A program made the position numbers and the translations under genes. From assembly GCF_033118175.1 (NCBI RefSeq), contig NC_083701.1, positions 8,265,501-8,329,500 on the forward strand: a stretch of 64,000 nt of DNA, read 5' to 3'. The DNA is from Dama dama (Eukaryota; Chordata; Mammalia; Artiodactyla; Cervidae). The notes under the pieces are model-generated. The model made no database searches, was not told where the DNA came from, and worked only from the letters and a program-made list of their open reading frames with translations. The first letter of the stretch is position 1. Every line of letters begins with the position of its first letter. Of the stretch, positions 1 through 10,195 are shown in pieces.

Positions 1-929
1 GTTAGTCCTGGCTTTCAAACCCCCGCGTTGGAGGTAGGGTCAGCTTCGCTGATGACTAATCCTGTGACTCCAAGTGTGTCCTGTCCATCTGGTCCTTGAC
101 TACCTCACTGCTGCCAGTGCAGAGAAGGGTGCCAGCATGCCCGTGGCGGGGAGGGGCGGGGAGCCTCCTGAAAGTGAGTGCAAAGTAGAATGAAAACGTC
201 CTGGGGTCCTGAGAGAGGAGGCCACATCCTGCGGGAACCTCGGGGGGCAGGGGGATGGCGGGGAAGTAGCATCTGGCCTGGGTAAGCAGGAGAGAGTTTG
301 AATGAGGGTGTGGGGAGAGGAGATGTCCCGGGCAGAGGGCATAGCCTGGGCCTAGCAAAGAAGTGAAGAAGGGCCAGAAGAAGGTCAGACTGGACCCTGG
401 GGGGCCTGGACATCCATCTCTTGCCTCTGCCCTAAGTAGCTGGGTTCCTCTCTGGTCCCTCTCTGAGCACTGAAGAAGTAAACGTGTTGAATGATGTCTG
501 GAGAATGGATCACAAGAGCAAACGCTCACCCTCTTCATTAAAGAGCAAAGTCTCCCTCAAATGAAAGCTCCCAGTTCCTGAAGCTGCTCTTCTTGGCTTC
601 TGGGGCTCTGGCTGGTGCTCAGTGAGTGGAAAGAAGTCCCTGCGTCTGGGCTGCCCCCCAGCTCCTCGCCTGGCCCCTCTCAGCCCCCGACCTGGGCGAT
701 GCACAGGGACAGCTGGAGGCACGGGCTTTCATCCCATTCTGCTGCATTTCGCCCTGAAATGCATTCCCTCGGGCCCCGAAGCACTCTGATCCTGCTCGGG
801 CTGATGAGAGATGCTCAGAGAGGGAGTGGGAGGGGGTGGACTAGCCCACAGCACGTGGGATTCCCACGGACTTTTCTCCCTGCTTTGAGATCTTGCATTT
901 CTCGCACTTTTCCAGGGACGGCATGGTGC
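1..929. other. Unique sequence, no gene recognised
   Basis: Moderately GC-rich single-copy DNA. A 160-codon frame on the minus strand (56-538) is open but low-complexity, proline/serine-rich, and overlaps equally long frames in other phases, so I treat it as chance. No repeat landmark seen. Confidence 0.5.
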
Positions 930-1165
930 AGGTGTTACGAGTACAGGTCGTGGGCACCGGACACTGCGTCCAGGTCCTGACTTTGACACTTGATTGCTGT
1001 GTGACCTCGTGGGGTGCTCACCCCCTCTGTGCCTGATTTTCTGATCTGTAACACGGGGGGCACTGCTTCTATCGTCCGGTTGTCATTGAGGTTAAAATAT
1101 TGAATTAATACAAAGTCCGTATAACAGAGGCTGGCAAGTAGGAAGTGCTCTGTTACTTTTAATGA
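930..1165 (+). mobile_element. MIR SINE
   Basis: Diverged but recognisable MIR order: a core with GCTGTGTGACCTCGTGGGG, then CTGTGCCTGATTTTCTGATCTGTAA (the 'cctcagtttcctcatctgtaaaatg' block), then the 3' end near GGCAAGTAGGAAGTGCTCTG. Ancient and inactive. Confidence 0.8.
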
Positions 1166-1318
1166 CGTATTGTAGAATCTTATAAGGATTTTCTGCAAGG
1201 GCACCACATGGTTAACTCTGCACATAAGAAAGATTCCTGCCGGAAAGGAGACAGAGAAGATGCTGAGTGGGGCTTGAGATCCAGAGGATGGACTCTGCGC
1301 CTCTGGCTCTGTGTCCTG

Positions 1319-1362
1319 GCGGGGGGGGGGGGGGGCGGGGGGGGGTGGGGAGGTGGGGGTGG
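1319..1362 (+). repeat. Poly-G / G-rich low-complexity run
   Basis: Runs of 9-16 consecutive G broken only by single C, T or A bases. On the plus strand this can form G-quadruplexes. Homopolymer length is prone to sequencing error. Confidence 0.9.
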
Positions 1363-1363
1363 A

Positions 1364-1902
1364 GGCCACGCTCACTTTCAGTGGGAAGTCAGGGTTCATT
1401 TAGCTAAAAATAAATGGGCTGGACTTGAATTTCTTCATTCCTCAAGTCCATTTGGCAGGACCCTTGAGAGCTGGACCAGAGCACTTCGGGGGGCCTGAGG
1501 CCAGTGCTTGATGGAGAAAGAGGCAGAAATGGGCTTGTTTCGGGGCTGGACCGCCCGCCTGTGAGCTGACATGACTCCTCTCTTCACACTGATGCTCAGC
1601 CAGGGTCAGGAATATTAGAGATGATCCATTCGGTGCGTCATTAGAGAGTACCGTGTCCAGGAAAGGCAGGGGTGGGGGTGTTCTGAATCAGCTCTGAGGA
1701 CCCCTTTACCTTCCTCACAATGACTATTTCAAAACCTCCTCAAGGGTCTCCTGGTGGTGAGACCCCATCTCCCACCTGTGCTTTAAGAAATGTCTGAGTC
1801 CACTTCAAGGACATCGTAGGAGGCATGAAGAAGTCTTTTCCTGGAGCCTGAGCAGTGAAGTTCAAGAGGGACTGCTGGATCCTGGGTGACGAACACACCC
1901 TT
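1364..1902. other. Unique sequence, nothing recognised
   Basis: No open frame of note and no repeat landmark. It ends at a 20-base T run. Confidence 0.5.
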
Positions 1903-1922
1903 GTTTTTTTTTTTTTTTTTTT
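1903..1922. repeat. Poly-T tract
   Basis: An uninterrupted T run followed by AAATAAACC. It could be the tail of an otherwise unrecognisable minus-strand retroposon, but I cannot assign one. Confidence 0.8.
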
Positions 1923-2046
1923 AAATAAACCTATTTCTATTTGTGATGTGTTTCCTCACAGAATGGGATCAAGGACTGAGACCCCTTTTGCATTGGTCCA
2001 GGAGTAATGCTACTAGGGGCCACAGCCTCCAATTCTAAAAATTTGG

Positions 2047-2270
2047 CTGTGCTGTACTTAGTCACTCAGTTGTGTCTGACTCTTTGAGACCCCATGGACT
2101 GTAGCCCACCAGTCCAGATTCAACCCTACAGTCCATGAAGGTTCTCTAGGCAAGAATACTGGAGTGGGTTGCCATGCCCTCCACAGGGGATCTGCCCAAC
2201 CCAGGGATCAAACTCAGGTCTCCCGCATTGCAGGTGGATTCTTTACCATCTGAGCCACCAGGGAAGCCCC
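2047..2270 (-). mobile_element. Bov-tA SINE, near full length
   Basis: Reads tail to head on the plus strand: GTCACTCAGTTGTGTCTGAC..CCATGGACTGTAGCCCACCAG through CAAGAATACTGGAGTGGGTT to TGAGCCACCAGGGAAGCCCC. The tRNA-like head is at the right, so the element is on the minus strand. A short internal insertion lies after CCCACCAGTC. Confidence 0.95.
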
Positions 2271-2542
2271 AAAATTTGGCACTCGACCCCAAAACAGTCA
2301 ATCAATTCCTTATAACCTCCTGGGAAATCCATCTTGTTTGAGGTGGCTCATGATATGATGGGCCATTCCAGGGAAAGTCTACCTTGTTTCTAAACCCACT
2401 GGGACTGAGAAGCTATTTCTTTCCCTAGTGCTAACTTAATTGTGAAGATACAGGACTGAAGCTACCATAGGCGACTCTGAAGGAAAATTTTGCCTAGGAA
2501 TAAAGTCAACATGGAGGAAACATAGTTGAGAAATGGAGACAG

Positions 2543-2879
2543 GTGTGGTGTTGGAGAAGACTGTTAAGAGCCCCTTGGACTGCAAGAAGATCCAACCAGT
2601 CCATCCTAAAGGAAATCAGTCCTGAATATTCATTGGAAGGACTGATGTTGAAGCTGAAACTCCAGTACTTTGGCCACCTGATGTGAAGAGCTGACTCATT
2701 TGAAAAGACCCTGATGCTGGGAAAGATTGAAGGCAGGAGAAGGGGATGACAGAGGATGAGGTGGTTGGATTGCATCACAGACTCAATGGACTCCGGCAGT
2801 TGGTGATGGACAGGGAGGCCTGGTGTGTTGCAGTCCGTGGGGTCACAAAGAGTCGGACAGGACTGAGCCACTGAACTGA
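2543..2879 (+). mobile_element. BovB (RTE) LINE 3' fragment
   Basis: Matches the BovB 3' region from the end of the reverse-transcriptase frame into the 3' end: GGTGTTGGAGAAGACT, CATCCTAAAGGAAATCAGTC, TTTGGCCACCTGATG, GACCCTGATGCTGGGAAAGA, ending GACTGAGCCACTGAACTGA. 5'-truncated, with no long frame. Confidence 0.93.
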
Positions 2880-3487
2880 GTGCAGACTGAGCAAGGTCCT
2901 TGATGGCTGCCCGTGCATTTGCTCCTAGGGCTGCCGTGTTGTATTAACCATATCTGCAGCTCTCTGTGGGTCAGGCTGTATTTGGCTGCACTTAGATTTA
3001 TGATGCTTGCACCCAGCTGGCATCTGAGGGTCACACACAGCCACCGGGACTCTATTGTTCTAAATCCCCATCCCCATTGCTATCACTGAGCCCAGTTGTG
3101 TAATGGCATCTCCTGTTCTGCCCTGCCTCACCAAGCTTCTCAGTGATGCTGGTGTCCACTCACTAGCACATTTCTTGGGGAAATAGCTGATCCTCTGGCT
3201 CCTCCCATGGAAAAGAGTTCTCCAGGGGGATTTACAGCTTTCCATGGTCTATCCACTTAAGCACGTCTGCTTTTTTTTTTTTAGCTGTTTAATCCCTTCT
3301 TCCACTGTCTCCCAAAGAAACCTAGCGCATCTGTCTCATGTATTGGGAGACATCTTTTCTTTTCACATTTCCAGGAGTCATCAGCAGCATCTTTTAGGGC
3401 CTGGCTTCATGTCACTCCTATGTCACAAGAGAGCTTCAGAAGCAATACACTCACTTGTATCCAGCTTTAGGTTCTGACTCCTTGGAG
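2880..3487. other. Unique sequence, nothing recognised
   Basis: No gene or repeat family recognised. Contains a short T run near 3272-3284. Confidence 0.5.
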
Positions 3488-3878
3488 CATAAAGAAGGCT
3501 GAGCACTGAAGAATTGATGCTTTTGAACTATGGTATTGGAGAAGATGCTTGAGAATCCCTTGGACTGCAAGGAGATCAAACCAGTCAATCTTAAAGGAAA
3601 TCAACCCTGAATATTCATTGGAAGGACTGACGGTGAAGCTCCAGTACTTTGGCCATCTGATGTGAAGAGTCGACTTGTTGGAAAAGACCCTGAGGCTGGG
3701 AAAGATTGAAGGCAGGAGGAGAAGAGGGCATCAGAGGATGGGACGGTTAGGTGGCATCACCGACTCAATGGACACGAATTTGAGCAAGCTCCAGGAGATA
3801 GGGGACAAAGGAGCCTGGCGTGCTGCAGTCCACAGGGTGTCAAAGAGTCTGGGACATGACTTAGTGACTGAACGATGA
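3488..3878 (+). mobile_element. BovB (RTE) LINE 3' fragment
   Basis: Second BovB fragment in the same orientation, 0.6 kb from the first and starting a little further upstream (CATAAAGAAGGCTGAGCACT). It carries the same block order to GACATGACTTAGTGACTGAA. The mismatches between copies show separate insertions or old divergence rather than a recent tandem copy. Confidence 0.93.
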
Positions 3879-4152
3879 GTCATATCCAGCACCCTCAGAA
3901 TGCAGGCCCACATAGACTCCCCTGGCTCTCGATGGAAAATGGAGCATACTGACAAGGTTAAGCTGCTCCTGGAGTCTAGTTCTTTTTGGTCCCTTATCGC
4001 TTGAGTTTTATTGTGACTTTGCCTCAACTTAAATATATAGACCTACTGGCCTGGAGGGGAGACGGGGCAAGATCCTGAAGGGGGTGCCTGTTTCCTTGGA
4101 CGCAGGAGGACCTTGCATTGCCCTAGCTCTAAACAGGGAGTGAGGGGAAATT

Positions 4153-4366
4153 GGGGCTTCCCAGGTGGTGCTAGTGGTAAAGAAACTGCCTGCCAGTGCA
4201 GGAGACATAAGAAACCCCAGGTTCGATCCCTGGGATGGGAAGATCCCCTGGAGGAGGGCATGGCAATGCACTCCAGTATTCTTGCCTGGAGAGTCCCATG
4301 GACAGAGGAGCCTGGCAGGCCACAGTCCATGGGGTCCCGGAGTCGGACACGGCTGAGCGACTGGGC
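4153..4366 (+). mobile_element. Bov-tA SINE, full length
   Basis: Begins GGGGCTTCCCAGGTGG and keeps an intact B-box-like GGTTCGATCCC at about 4220, then GGAAGATCCCCTGGAGGAGG, TCCAGTATTCTTGCCTGGAG, and the tail CCATGGGGTCCCGGAGTCGG. Orientation plus. The tRNA-like promoter is one of the better preserved here. Confidence 0.95.
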
Positions 4367-4589
4367 ACACGTGCACGAGTCCAGATGTCCTCGGTGCATC
4401 GGAGGTGCGTCGCTTTGCAGCCAAGCTCCTGTCCTCGGTCCCTGTCACAGCAGGCCTGACTCCGTTGCAAGCACAGCCATGTTTAGAACTGGACCACTCT
4501 CTGTACTTGCCCCTGGGGCGAGGCGCTCAGCTCTTTCTGTGCTCCGGGAGAGGAGTGCCTGTTTATATGCTACTGAGGAAGCCCTCTGG

Positions 4590-4870
4590 CTTTCATGTTA
4601 TCTTTTAATTGGTGTTTAATTACTCTCAGCTGTTCATTATTTTTTTTCCCCAGCTCATTCATCAAAACGTAGTAACAGCACTCAATTCTGCTGTCCTTAC
4701 AGTCACTGTTCCTCTCATATTTCTCAAATGTCTGATACATCACACTAATTAATGTAAATTCTTCCTTCAGAATCCCGTCCCAGTTCACAATTAGTGAAAC
4801 TTGTATAATTGTGTTGCTGCCGTGCCAGAGGCTATGTGTCACCTCCCACCAGTGATGGAGCCTCATTGCC
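4590..4870. other. Repeat-free AT-rich block, candidate conserved noncoding element
   Basis: Unique DNA with several homeodomain-type TAATT cores (TTAATTGGTGTTTAATTAC, ACTAATTAATGTAA, ACAATTAGTG) and no repeat landmark. Its base texture differs from the flanking repeats. Conservation is a guess, since no alignment is available. Confidence 0.25.
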
Positions 4871-5284
4871 AACTGGGTGGAGGGTGTCTAGCTCCAAATT
4901 CCCATATTAATATCTGCTTTCTTAGACCACTGCAAGCACCAAATATTACAAGTTGGGTTTCCCGGGACCTAGACTACTGAGTTGGAGGTTAGCATGCAGG
5001 AGTTTTACTGGGGAATACTCTTGGGACCAACAGCTATGGAAGGGAAAGGTACGAAAGGAATGGTCAGTGGAAGAATTTGAGGTGTGAATTGGTCCCTGTG
5101 GAGCTTGGACAGCCCCATGGAGAGCTCAGAGGCCTAAATGGCTTTTCCAAATTGTCCTGAATCAAGGCAAGTGCCTTGGCCTTTGTATCCTGTGTGTGGA
5201 CTATTCAGTGATGTTGGTCACCCTGGGAAAATCAGGCCAGATGTTGGGTGAGGTCACTCTTCTTTAGCTGAAACAATCTCGATG
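4871..5284. other. Unique sequence, nothing recognised
   Basis: No repeat landmark or convincing frame seen. Confidence 0.45.
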
Positions 5285-5465
5285 TGGGTATTTAAAGTTA
5301 TATTTAAAATAATTAAAATTAAAATAGAAATTCCATTCCTCAGTTGCATTTGCCACATTTCAAGTGCTCAACAGTCAGATGTAGCTTGTGGTTATCATAT
5401 TGAACCCCACAGAGAGAGGATATTTGCATCGTTACAGACAGTTCTGTTGGACAAGCCTGGTTTGT
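5285..5465 (+). mobile_element. Ancient DNA-transposon-like repeat, family not named
   Basis: Contains the familiar mammalian block GCCACATTTCAAGTGCTCAA followed by ..GTAGCTTGTGGTTATCATATTG and CAGTTCTGTTGGACAAGC. I recognise the consensus type (an old hAT-like repeat) but not its exact name. A related upstream part of the consensus appears at 63035-63210. Confidence 0.6.
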
Positions 5466-5480
5466 CAAAAATGGTTTTGA

Positions 5481-5813
5481 GGGACCTTCACTGGTGGCTC
5501 AGGGGTAAAGAATCCATTTCCCAAGGCAGGAGACACAGGTTTGAGTCCTGCATTTGGAAGATCCCACATGCCGTGGAGCAACCAAGTCCGTGTGCCACAA
5601 CGATTGAGCCTGTGATCTGGAACCTGGGAGCCTCGACCACTGAAGTTTACATGCCAAAGAGTCCATCCTCTTCATCTAGAGAAGCTGCCAAGACGAGAAG
5701 CATGGCAACCAGAGAGTAGCCTCGGCTCGCCACAACTAGAGAAAAGCCCATGCAGCCAAGAGACCCAGAACAGCCCAAGATAAAAAGTAAATTAAAAAAA
5801 AAAAAAAAAAAAA
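5481..5813 (+). mobile_element. CHR-type tRNA-derived SINE with poly-A tail
   Basis: Starts GGGACCTTCACTGGTGGCTC. Body: CACATGCCGTGGAGCAACCAAG, CACAACTAGAGAAAAGCCC, ATGCAGCCAAGAGACCC. Ends in a 20-base A run at 5794-5813. This long-bodied form, with 'GGAGCAAC..ACTAGAGA' units, distinguishes it from Bov-tA. Confidence 0.88.
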
Positions 5814-6340
5814 GACATGAGTATTTGTGAGAAGTGATCTGTTTCATGTCTTCGCCAGCTCTCATGAATTCATCCTTTAGGAATTTCCACTGAAAACCCA
5901 TGCTGTTTAACCAAGGACATGTCTGTCATCAATCCTGATTTCCAGGTTTTGTTCCTCCAGCCTCACAAGCCTCTTGGAGGCTCTAGGTTCAAAGCAGAGG
6001 GGAAAAAAAGTGGCATGTAATAATTTTTAGCTTACATTCCTGTGCTTTCCTTTTCTTTGGCCTTGATGCTCTCAAGGACTGAGTAGTTTTCCAATATTTT
6101 AAATAGGGGCATTTTTTTTTTGGAAAAATTTATTCTGATTGTGCTTTATTCTTGGCAAGAGAGTTGATCTGTAAAGAACTAGCTTGCTATTGCCTGAATT
6201 TGCTAGCTACTGCCTACTTTTTAAATGTGTGTCCAGTTTGGCTACCATGACATCCTTCACCTGCTTTTCTCCTCTCTTGCTCGGTTCCATCTCTGTCTCC
6301 TTTGTTGGCTTCCATTACTTGAAGTTCTTGGCCCTCTTTC
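5814..6340. other. Unique sequence, nothing recognised
   Basis: AT-leaning single-copy DNA with a 10-base T run near 6112. No supported gene. Confidence 0.45.
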
Positions 6341-6556
6341 TTTTTAAAATTTGTAATTGGAGTATAATTGCTTTGCAGTGCTGTTTTAGTTTCTGCTGTC
6401 TAAAAACATAAGCCAGCTCTATGTACGCATGTCAGCACAGGCTGACCCCCTGTGCTGCAGAGCAGATTCCCACTGGCTGTTTATCTTACGGATGGTAGTG
6501 TATACATGTCAGTGCTAAGCGCATGTGTGTCTGTTTGTCCCACCCTCTCCTTCCCA
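6341..6556 (-). mobile_element. L1 3'-end fragment
   Basis: Reverse complement of an L1 3' UTR: TTGTAATTGGAGTATAATTG, TTTCTGCTGT, TTCCCACTGGCTGTTTATC, TTACGGATGGTAGTGTATAC, TTTGTCCCACCCTCTCCTTC. Its start at the AT-rich tail shows insertion on the minus strand. Confidence 0.85.
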
Positions 6557-7183
6557 CCCTGTGTTCACTTCTTATCCTTGAAATTCTCTCAAGTTAAAAA
6601 TCACATAACCCCAGGAGTTTACCACCTGTCTTATGAAAGGCTCCCCAGTGTCTACACTTTGACCACAGTAAGTTAGGTCCTGCTGGGTGTTCCCATGGCA
6701 TCCCATAATCTCCCAGTGATAACATTCACCATATATTAGTTACAAATAATCAGTGAGCAACTTGGCACTATAGCACAGAATTTCGGATTAGAGCTGTCGA
6801 AAGTAGGTCAGGATTTAACTAGGGACTCAGTCATGACTGGTGCTACCGAGATTCAAGAAACTCTTGACAGGAGGGTGGAATCTTCGTAGGGCTGACCCTC
6901 TGAGAGTTCTGGATTATTTATAAAACACATCCGAGCAACGACTGAAGTGGTTCTGCAATGAAGTGCAATGTCTTCAGCGAGGAAACGTTATTACTTGTAA
7001 TCCCACATGCACCAGCTGTGAGAGGCTATTTATACTCTCAGTTCTCTGTCTGCCTCTGTACTACTTATGGCCTGGTTGATTTCCTTACTCCTGGGGATCT
7101 CATGAGGACAAGCTTAGATATATTGCTTTGGCAGAATGCGACTCAAGTGCTTTGTGAAAGTTCAAGGTTGGGCTCAGTTAATA
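6557..7183. other. Unique sequence, nothing recognised
   Basis: No gene-like frame above about 90 codons and no repeat landmark that I trust. Confidence 0.4.
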
Positions 7184-7344
7184 CTTGTCTGTATAGTCAA
7201 AGCCATGATTTTTCCAGTAGTCATGTACGGATGTGAGAGTTGGACCATAATGAAGGCTGAGCATCGAAGAGTTGGTGCTTTCAAATGGTGGTCCTGGAGA
7301 CGATTCTTGAGAGTCCCTTGACAGCAAGAAGATCAAACTAGTCT
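7184..7344 (+). mobile_element. BovB LINE internal fragment
   Basis: Matches BovB reverse-transcriptase C-terminal DNA: CTTGTCTGTATAGTCAAAGC, TTTTCCAGTAGTCATGTACG, GGCTGAGCATCGAAGAGTTG, CTTGAGAGTCCCTTGACAGC. Translation shows VMYGCESWTIMKAEHRRVGA, typical of RTE-class reverse transcriptases. Truncated at both ends. Confidence 0.92.
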
Positions 7345-7595
7345 AGGAAAGGGTGGAGGCCTGCCTTGGGGAGAGTCTGAAGAGTCACAGTGCAGAGGAA
7401 GGGGTAGATGGAGAGAGATTGAGGCCTCTTTTTACAGTCCATCAAGGAGGACAGGGGATGTGTGGTCAGGTGAGACCTCACTGAGGTTACATTTGAGTGT
7501 ATGTAAGGAGTGATGGAGGAGCTCCACACGCACACCTGCAAAGGTGAGGCAGCATCATGCATAGCATCTTTGATAAACGGTGAGAAGATAGAGGT

Positions 7596-7612
7596 GGGTG
7601 GGTGGGTGGAGT
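7596..7612. repeat. (GGTG)n short tandem repeat
   Basis: Four GGTG units within purine-rich DNA. Confidence 0.8.
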
Positions 7613-7757
7613 CGGAATAGGGGGAGTGGAGAGGGTAGAAGGAAGTGGAGAGGTCACAGAAGTGGGACTTTCTAAGAGAAGACCTTGTAGGACACAGTAG
7701 AGATTTGAATTGAGATGAGCAGCCACGGAGGGCTTTGCACAGAAATGTAAGGTGATT

Positions 7758-7978
7758 GGGGGCTTCCCTGGTGGCTCAGTGGTAAAGAATCTGCCTGCCA
7801 ATGCAGGAGACATGGGTTCAACCCCTGGGTCAGCAAGATCCCCTGGAGGAAGGCATGGCAACCCACTCTAGTATTCTTGCCTGGAGAATCCCATGGACAG
7901 AGGAGCCTGGTGGGTTATAATCCATGGAGTTGCAAAGAGTTGGACACAACTGAAGTGACTGAGCATGCAGGCACGCAT
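7758..7978 (+). mobile_element. Bov-tA SINE, full length
   Basis: GGGGGCTTCCCTGGTGGCTC head to GACACAACTGAAGTGACTGAGC tail. The B-box is diverged (GGTTCAACCCC). Flanked by AAGGTGATTGG (7749-7759) and AAGATGATTGG (7979-7989), a probable target duplication inside L2. Confidence 0.95.
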
Positions 7979-7990
7979 AAGATGATTGGA

Positions 7991-8128
7991 AAAGAAAAGT
8001 GAAAGTGTTAGTCACTCACTTGTTTCTGACTCTCTGCTACCCCATGGACTGAGGTCTGCTAGGCTCCTGTGTCCATGGAATTCTCCAGGCAAGAACACCA
8101 GAGTGAATCGCTGTTTCCTCCTCCAGGG
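7991..8128 (-). mobile_element. Bov-tA SINE, 5'-truncated
   Basis: GTGTTAGTCACTCACTTGTT.. to ..GTTTCCTCCTCCAGGGA. It lacks the tRNA-like head. Flanked by exact 12-bp copies of AAGATGATTGGA at 7979-7990 and 8129-8140, so it is a second insertion at the same target, opposite in orientation to its neighbour. Confidence 0.93.
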
Positions 8129-8399
8129 AAGATGATTGGACTTCCTTTTAACTTACTCTGCCCACTGAGTTAACAGCAAATTTTAGGGCAGCCAGGGTAA
8201 AGCAGGGAGATGTGTGTTAAAAGACTGTTGTGATTGTCCAAGATGGTAGCTGGCTCTTGACATGGTGGTAATATTGATAAGCGGTGGGTCTCTGGATATA
8301 CATTGAAAAGATAGCAGCATCTGCCAACACAGTGGACGTGGGGACAGAAAAAAATGTTCAGGAGAGGCCAAAGCCTTTTTGTCTTGAACAAGTGGAGGA

Positions 8400-8441
8400 A
8401 GCAGGGCATCTTAACTGCTGGGCTGCCAGGGAAGTGCCCAG
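8400..8441 (-). mobile_element. Possible SINE head remnant
   Basis: TCTTAACTGCTGGGCTGCCAGGGAAGTGCCC resembles the reversed tRNA-like head of CHR SINEs ('taaccactggaccaccagggaagtccc'). Only about 40 bases match. Confidence 0.4.
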
Positions 8442-8559
8442 AAGGAGATTTAGAGTGCCCTTCTTATGTTGGCCATTTCTTAAGTAACTTCAGTATACCT
8501 TCAAGGCACATTTTGGGGTGGCCTTCTCTGGGCCCCCGCAGCACCTTTATCTAGTTCAA

Positions 8560-8745
8560 TTTATTATAAGTAATAAGGATTTATTTCTGGACTCTGAATT
8601 GTCTTTCCTTGATTTATCCTTACACCAATACCATGCCATCTTCATAACTAGCTTTATAGTAAGTTTCCAGAGTGGGAAGGGGAAGTTCTCCAATTTCAGT
8701 CTTGTCAACATTTCTTTGGTTGTTCTGGTGTTTTTTTGTCGTTGC
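8560..8745 (-). mobile_element. L1 ORF2 region fragment
   Basis: Reverse complement of L1 ORF2-end DNA: GATTTATCCTTACACCAATACCATGCC, AGCTTTATAGTAAGTTTCC, TTCTTTGGTTGTTCTGG. Followed by a short direct repeat TGTTCTGGTGTTTTTTTG at 8722-8739 and 8748-8765. Confidence 0.65.
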
Positions 8746-8809
8746 TTTGTTCTGGTGTTTTTTTGACCATGATTCTGAATGCCAACCAATTTCTAAATAC
8801 TCCTCTTTG

Positions 8810-9308
8810 GGAAAGACTTTGTGACTCTTTGCAACCCCTTGCGACCTCGTGTACTATACAATCCATGGAATTCTCCAGGCCAGAATACTGGAGTGGATAG
8901 CCTGTCCCTTCTCCAGGGGATCTTCCCAGGGGTTGGGAAGATCCCAGGGGTTCTTCTCTGGGATCCCCTGATCTTGGGGAGAAGACCTGGGGTGAAGACT
9001 TGGGCATTGTTTCCTGCATTGCATTTGGATTCTTTACCAGCTAAGCCATAAGGGAAGCCCAAGAATACTAGAATGGGTAGCCTTTCCCTTCTCCAGGGGA
9101 TCGTCCCAACCCAGGAATTGAACCCAGGTCTCCCACGTTGCAAGCAGATTGTTTACCAGCTGTGCCACAAGGGAAACCCAAGAATACTGGAGTGGGTAGC
9201 CTTGGGTAGCCCATCCCTTCTGTAGCGGATCTTCCCAACCCAGGAATAGAACCAGGGTCTCCTGCATTGTGGGCAGATTCTTTACCAACTGAGCTATCAG
9301 GGAAGCCC
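8810..9308 (-). mobile_element. Bov-A SINE trimer (BovA2-like)
   Basis: Three head-bearing units in a row on the minus strand. Each ends with a reversed tRNA-like head: CTAAGCCATAAGGGAAGCCC (to 9060), CTGTGCCACAAGGGAAACCC (to 9179), and CTGAGCTATCAGGGAAGCCC (to 9308). The left unit carries the BovA2 tail CTATACAATCCATGGAATTC. BovA2 is usually a dimer, so the third unit is extra. The left unit also has a 12-bp inverted repeat (8917-8928 / 8934-8945). Confidence 0.92.
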
Positions 9309-9854
9309 TCTGACCTCTAATGTCTTCAAAAATAATGCTCTTTTCGTTGTTCAGAGAGTCTGTGATTTGCAAGTATAGCTTTCTTCTGCCTAGAAAGGAA
9401 TAAACCCAGCATCTTTGTCCCAGCTATTGTGACAGTCTCTTCCTTCACAACTGGAGGCACTCTGATGGTGGTGGTTTTGATCTTGGGTGGCTTCAGCCTG
9501 AAATAGCTTGAAGTAGGACTTGGGTTTCCAGGCAGATATTGAGTCTGGGTCACGGTGGTGAGAGCACCAGATCCTAGCCACTAGACCAGTGGTTAGAGAC
9601 AAGGACCCTGGCTCTTCAGCTTTGCAGAAAAGAATTACCACAAAGATGGAAAGTAGTAAAGCAAGTAAAGTATTTATTAGGAGGAAAAAGAGTACAGTCT
9701 GTGTTAATAGGCACACAGGCAGACTCAAAGAGAGAATTTGTTGAATCTCACCCACATGGCAGTTTGAATTACTTTTATGGGGTATTTCTTCCAGGTTTGC
9801 TTTGGCCTGTCGTTTTTACTTGTCTGGTTCACAATCCATATTTGGTATATCTCA

Positions 9855-10072
9855 GGATCCTTCCCAGGTGGCGCAAATTGTAAAGAACCCACCTGCCAAT
9901 GCAGGGGACATAAGAGACATGGGGGTTCGATCCCTGGGTCAGAAGATCCCCTGGAGGAGGGCATGGCAACCCACTCCAGTATTCTTGCCTGGAGAATCCC
10001 ATGGACAGAGGAGCCTGGTGGGCTACAGTCCATGGGATCTTGAAGAGTCGGATACACCTGATGCGCATGCAT
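9855..10072 (+). mobile_element. Bov-tA SINE inside LTR
   Basis: GATCCTTCCCAGGTGGCGCA head, intact GGTTCGATCCC at about 9924, CCAGTATTCTTGCCTGGAGA, and tail CATGGGATCTTGAAGAGTCG. Splits the LTR. Confidence 0.95.
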
Positions 10073-10195
10073 CTCTTTCCAAGATGGATTCTACCAAGAA
10101 GGCCTGTGGGCAGAGCATCCCTTGACATCACCTCCCTTTTGACCTCCAAGGAGCCTTTCTATGCATGTGTGGTTGGGGAGATCTCCTGACTTTTG

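Larger units (their letters stand above)
7440..8378 (-). mobile_element. L2 LINE fragment split by two SINEs
   Basis: Diverged L2 3' region read in reverse: GTTACATTTGAGTGTATG ('gacatttgagctgagac'), GGGCTTTGCACAGAAATG, then after two SINEs GATTGGACTTCCTTTTAACTTACTCTG and CAGCCAGGGTAAAGCAGGGAGA, AATATTGATAAGCGG. The order fits the complement of L2. Old and inactive, interrupted at 7758-7978 and 7991-8128. Confidence 0.6.

Noticed and set aside
56..538. 160-codon minus-strand frame at the window start
   Set aside because: Low-complexity proline/serine content, overlapping frames of similar length in other phases, no splice or family support.
4153..4230. tRNA-like A/B-box sequence as a tRNA gene
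   Set aside because: It is the head of a Bov-tA SINE. No cloverleaf with an acceptor stem is present. The same applies to other SINE heads.
7979..8140. Single composite SINE with opposed halves
   Set aside because: The 12-bp AAGATGATTGGA copies show two separate insertions rather than one fused element.
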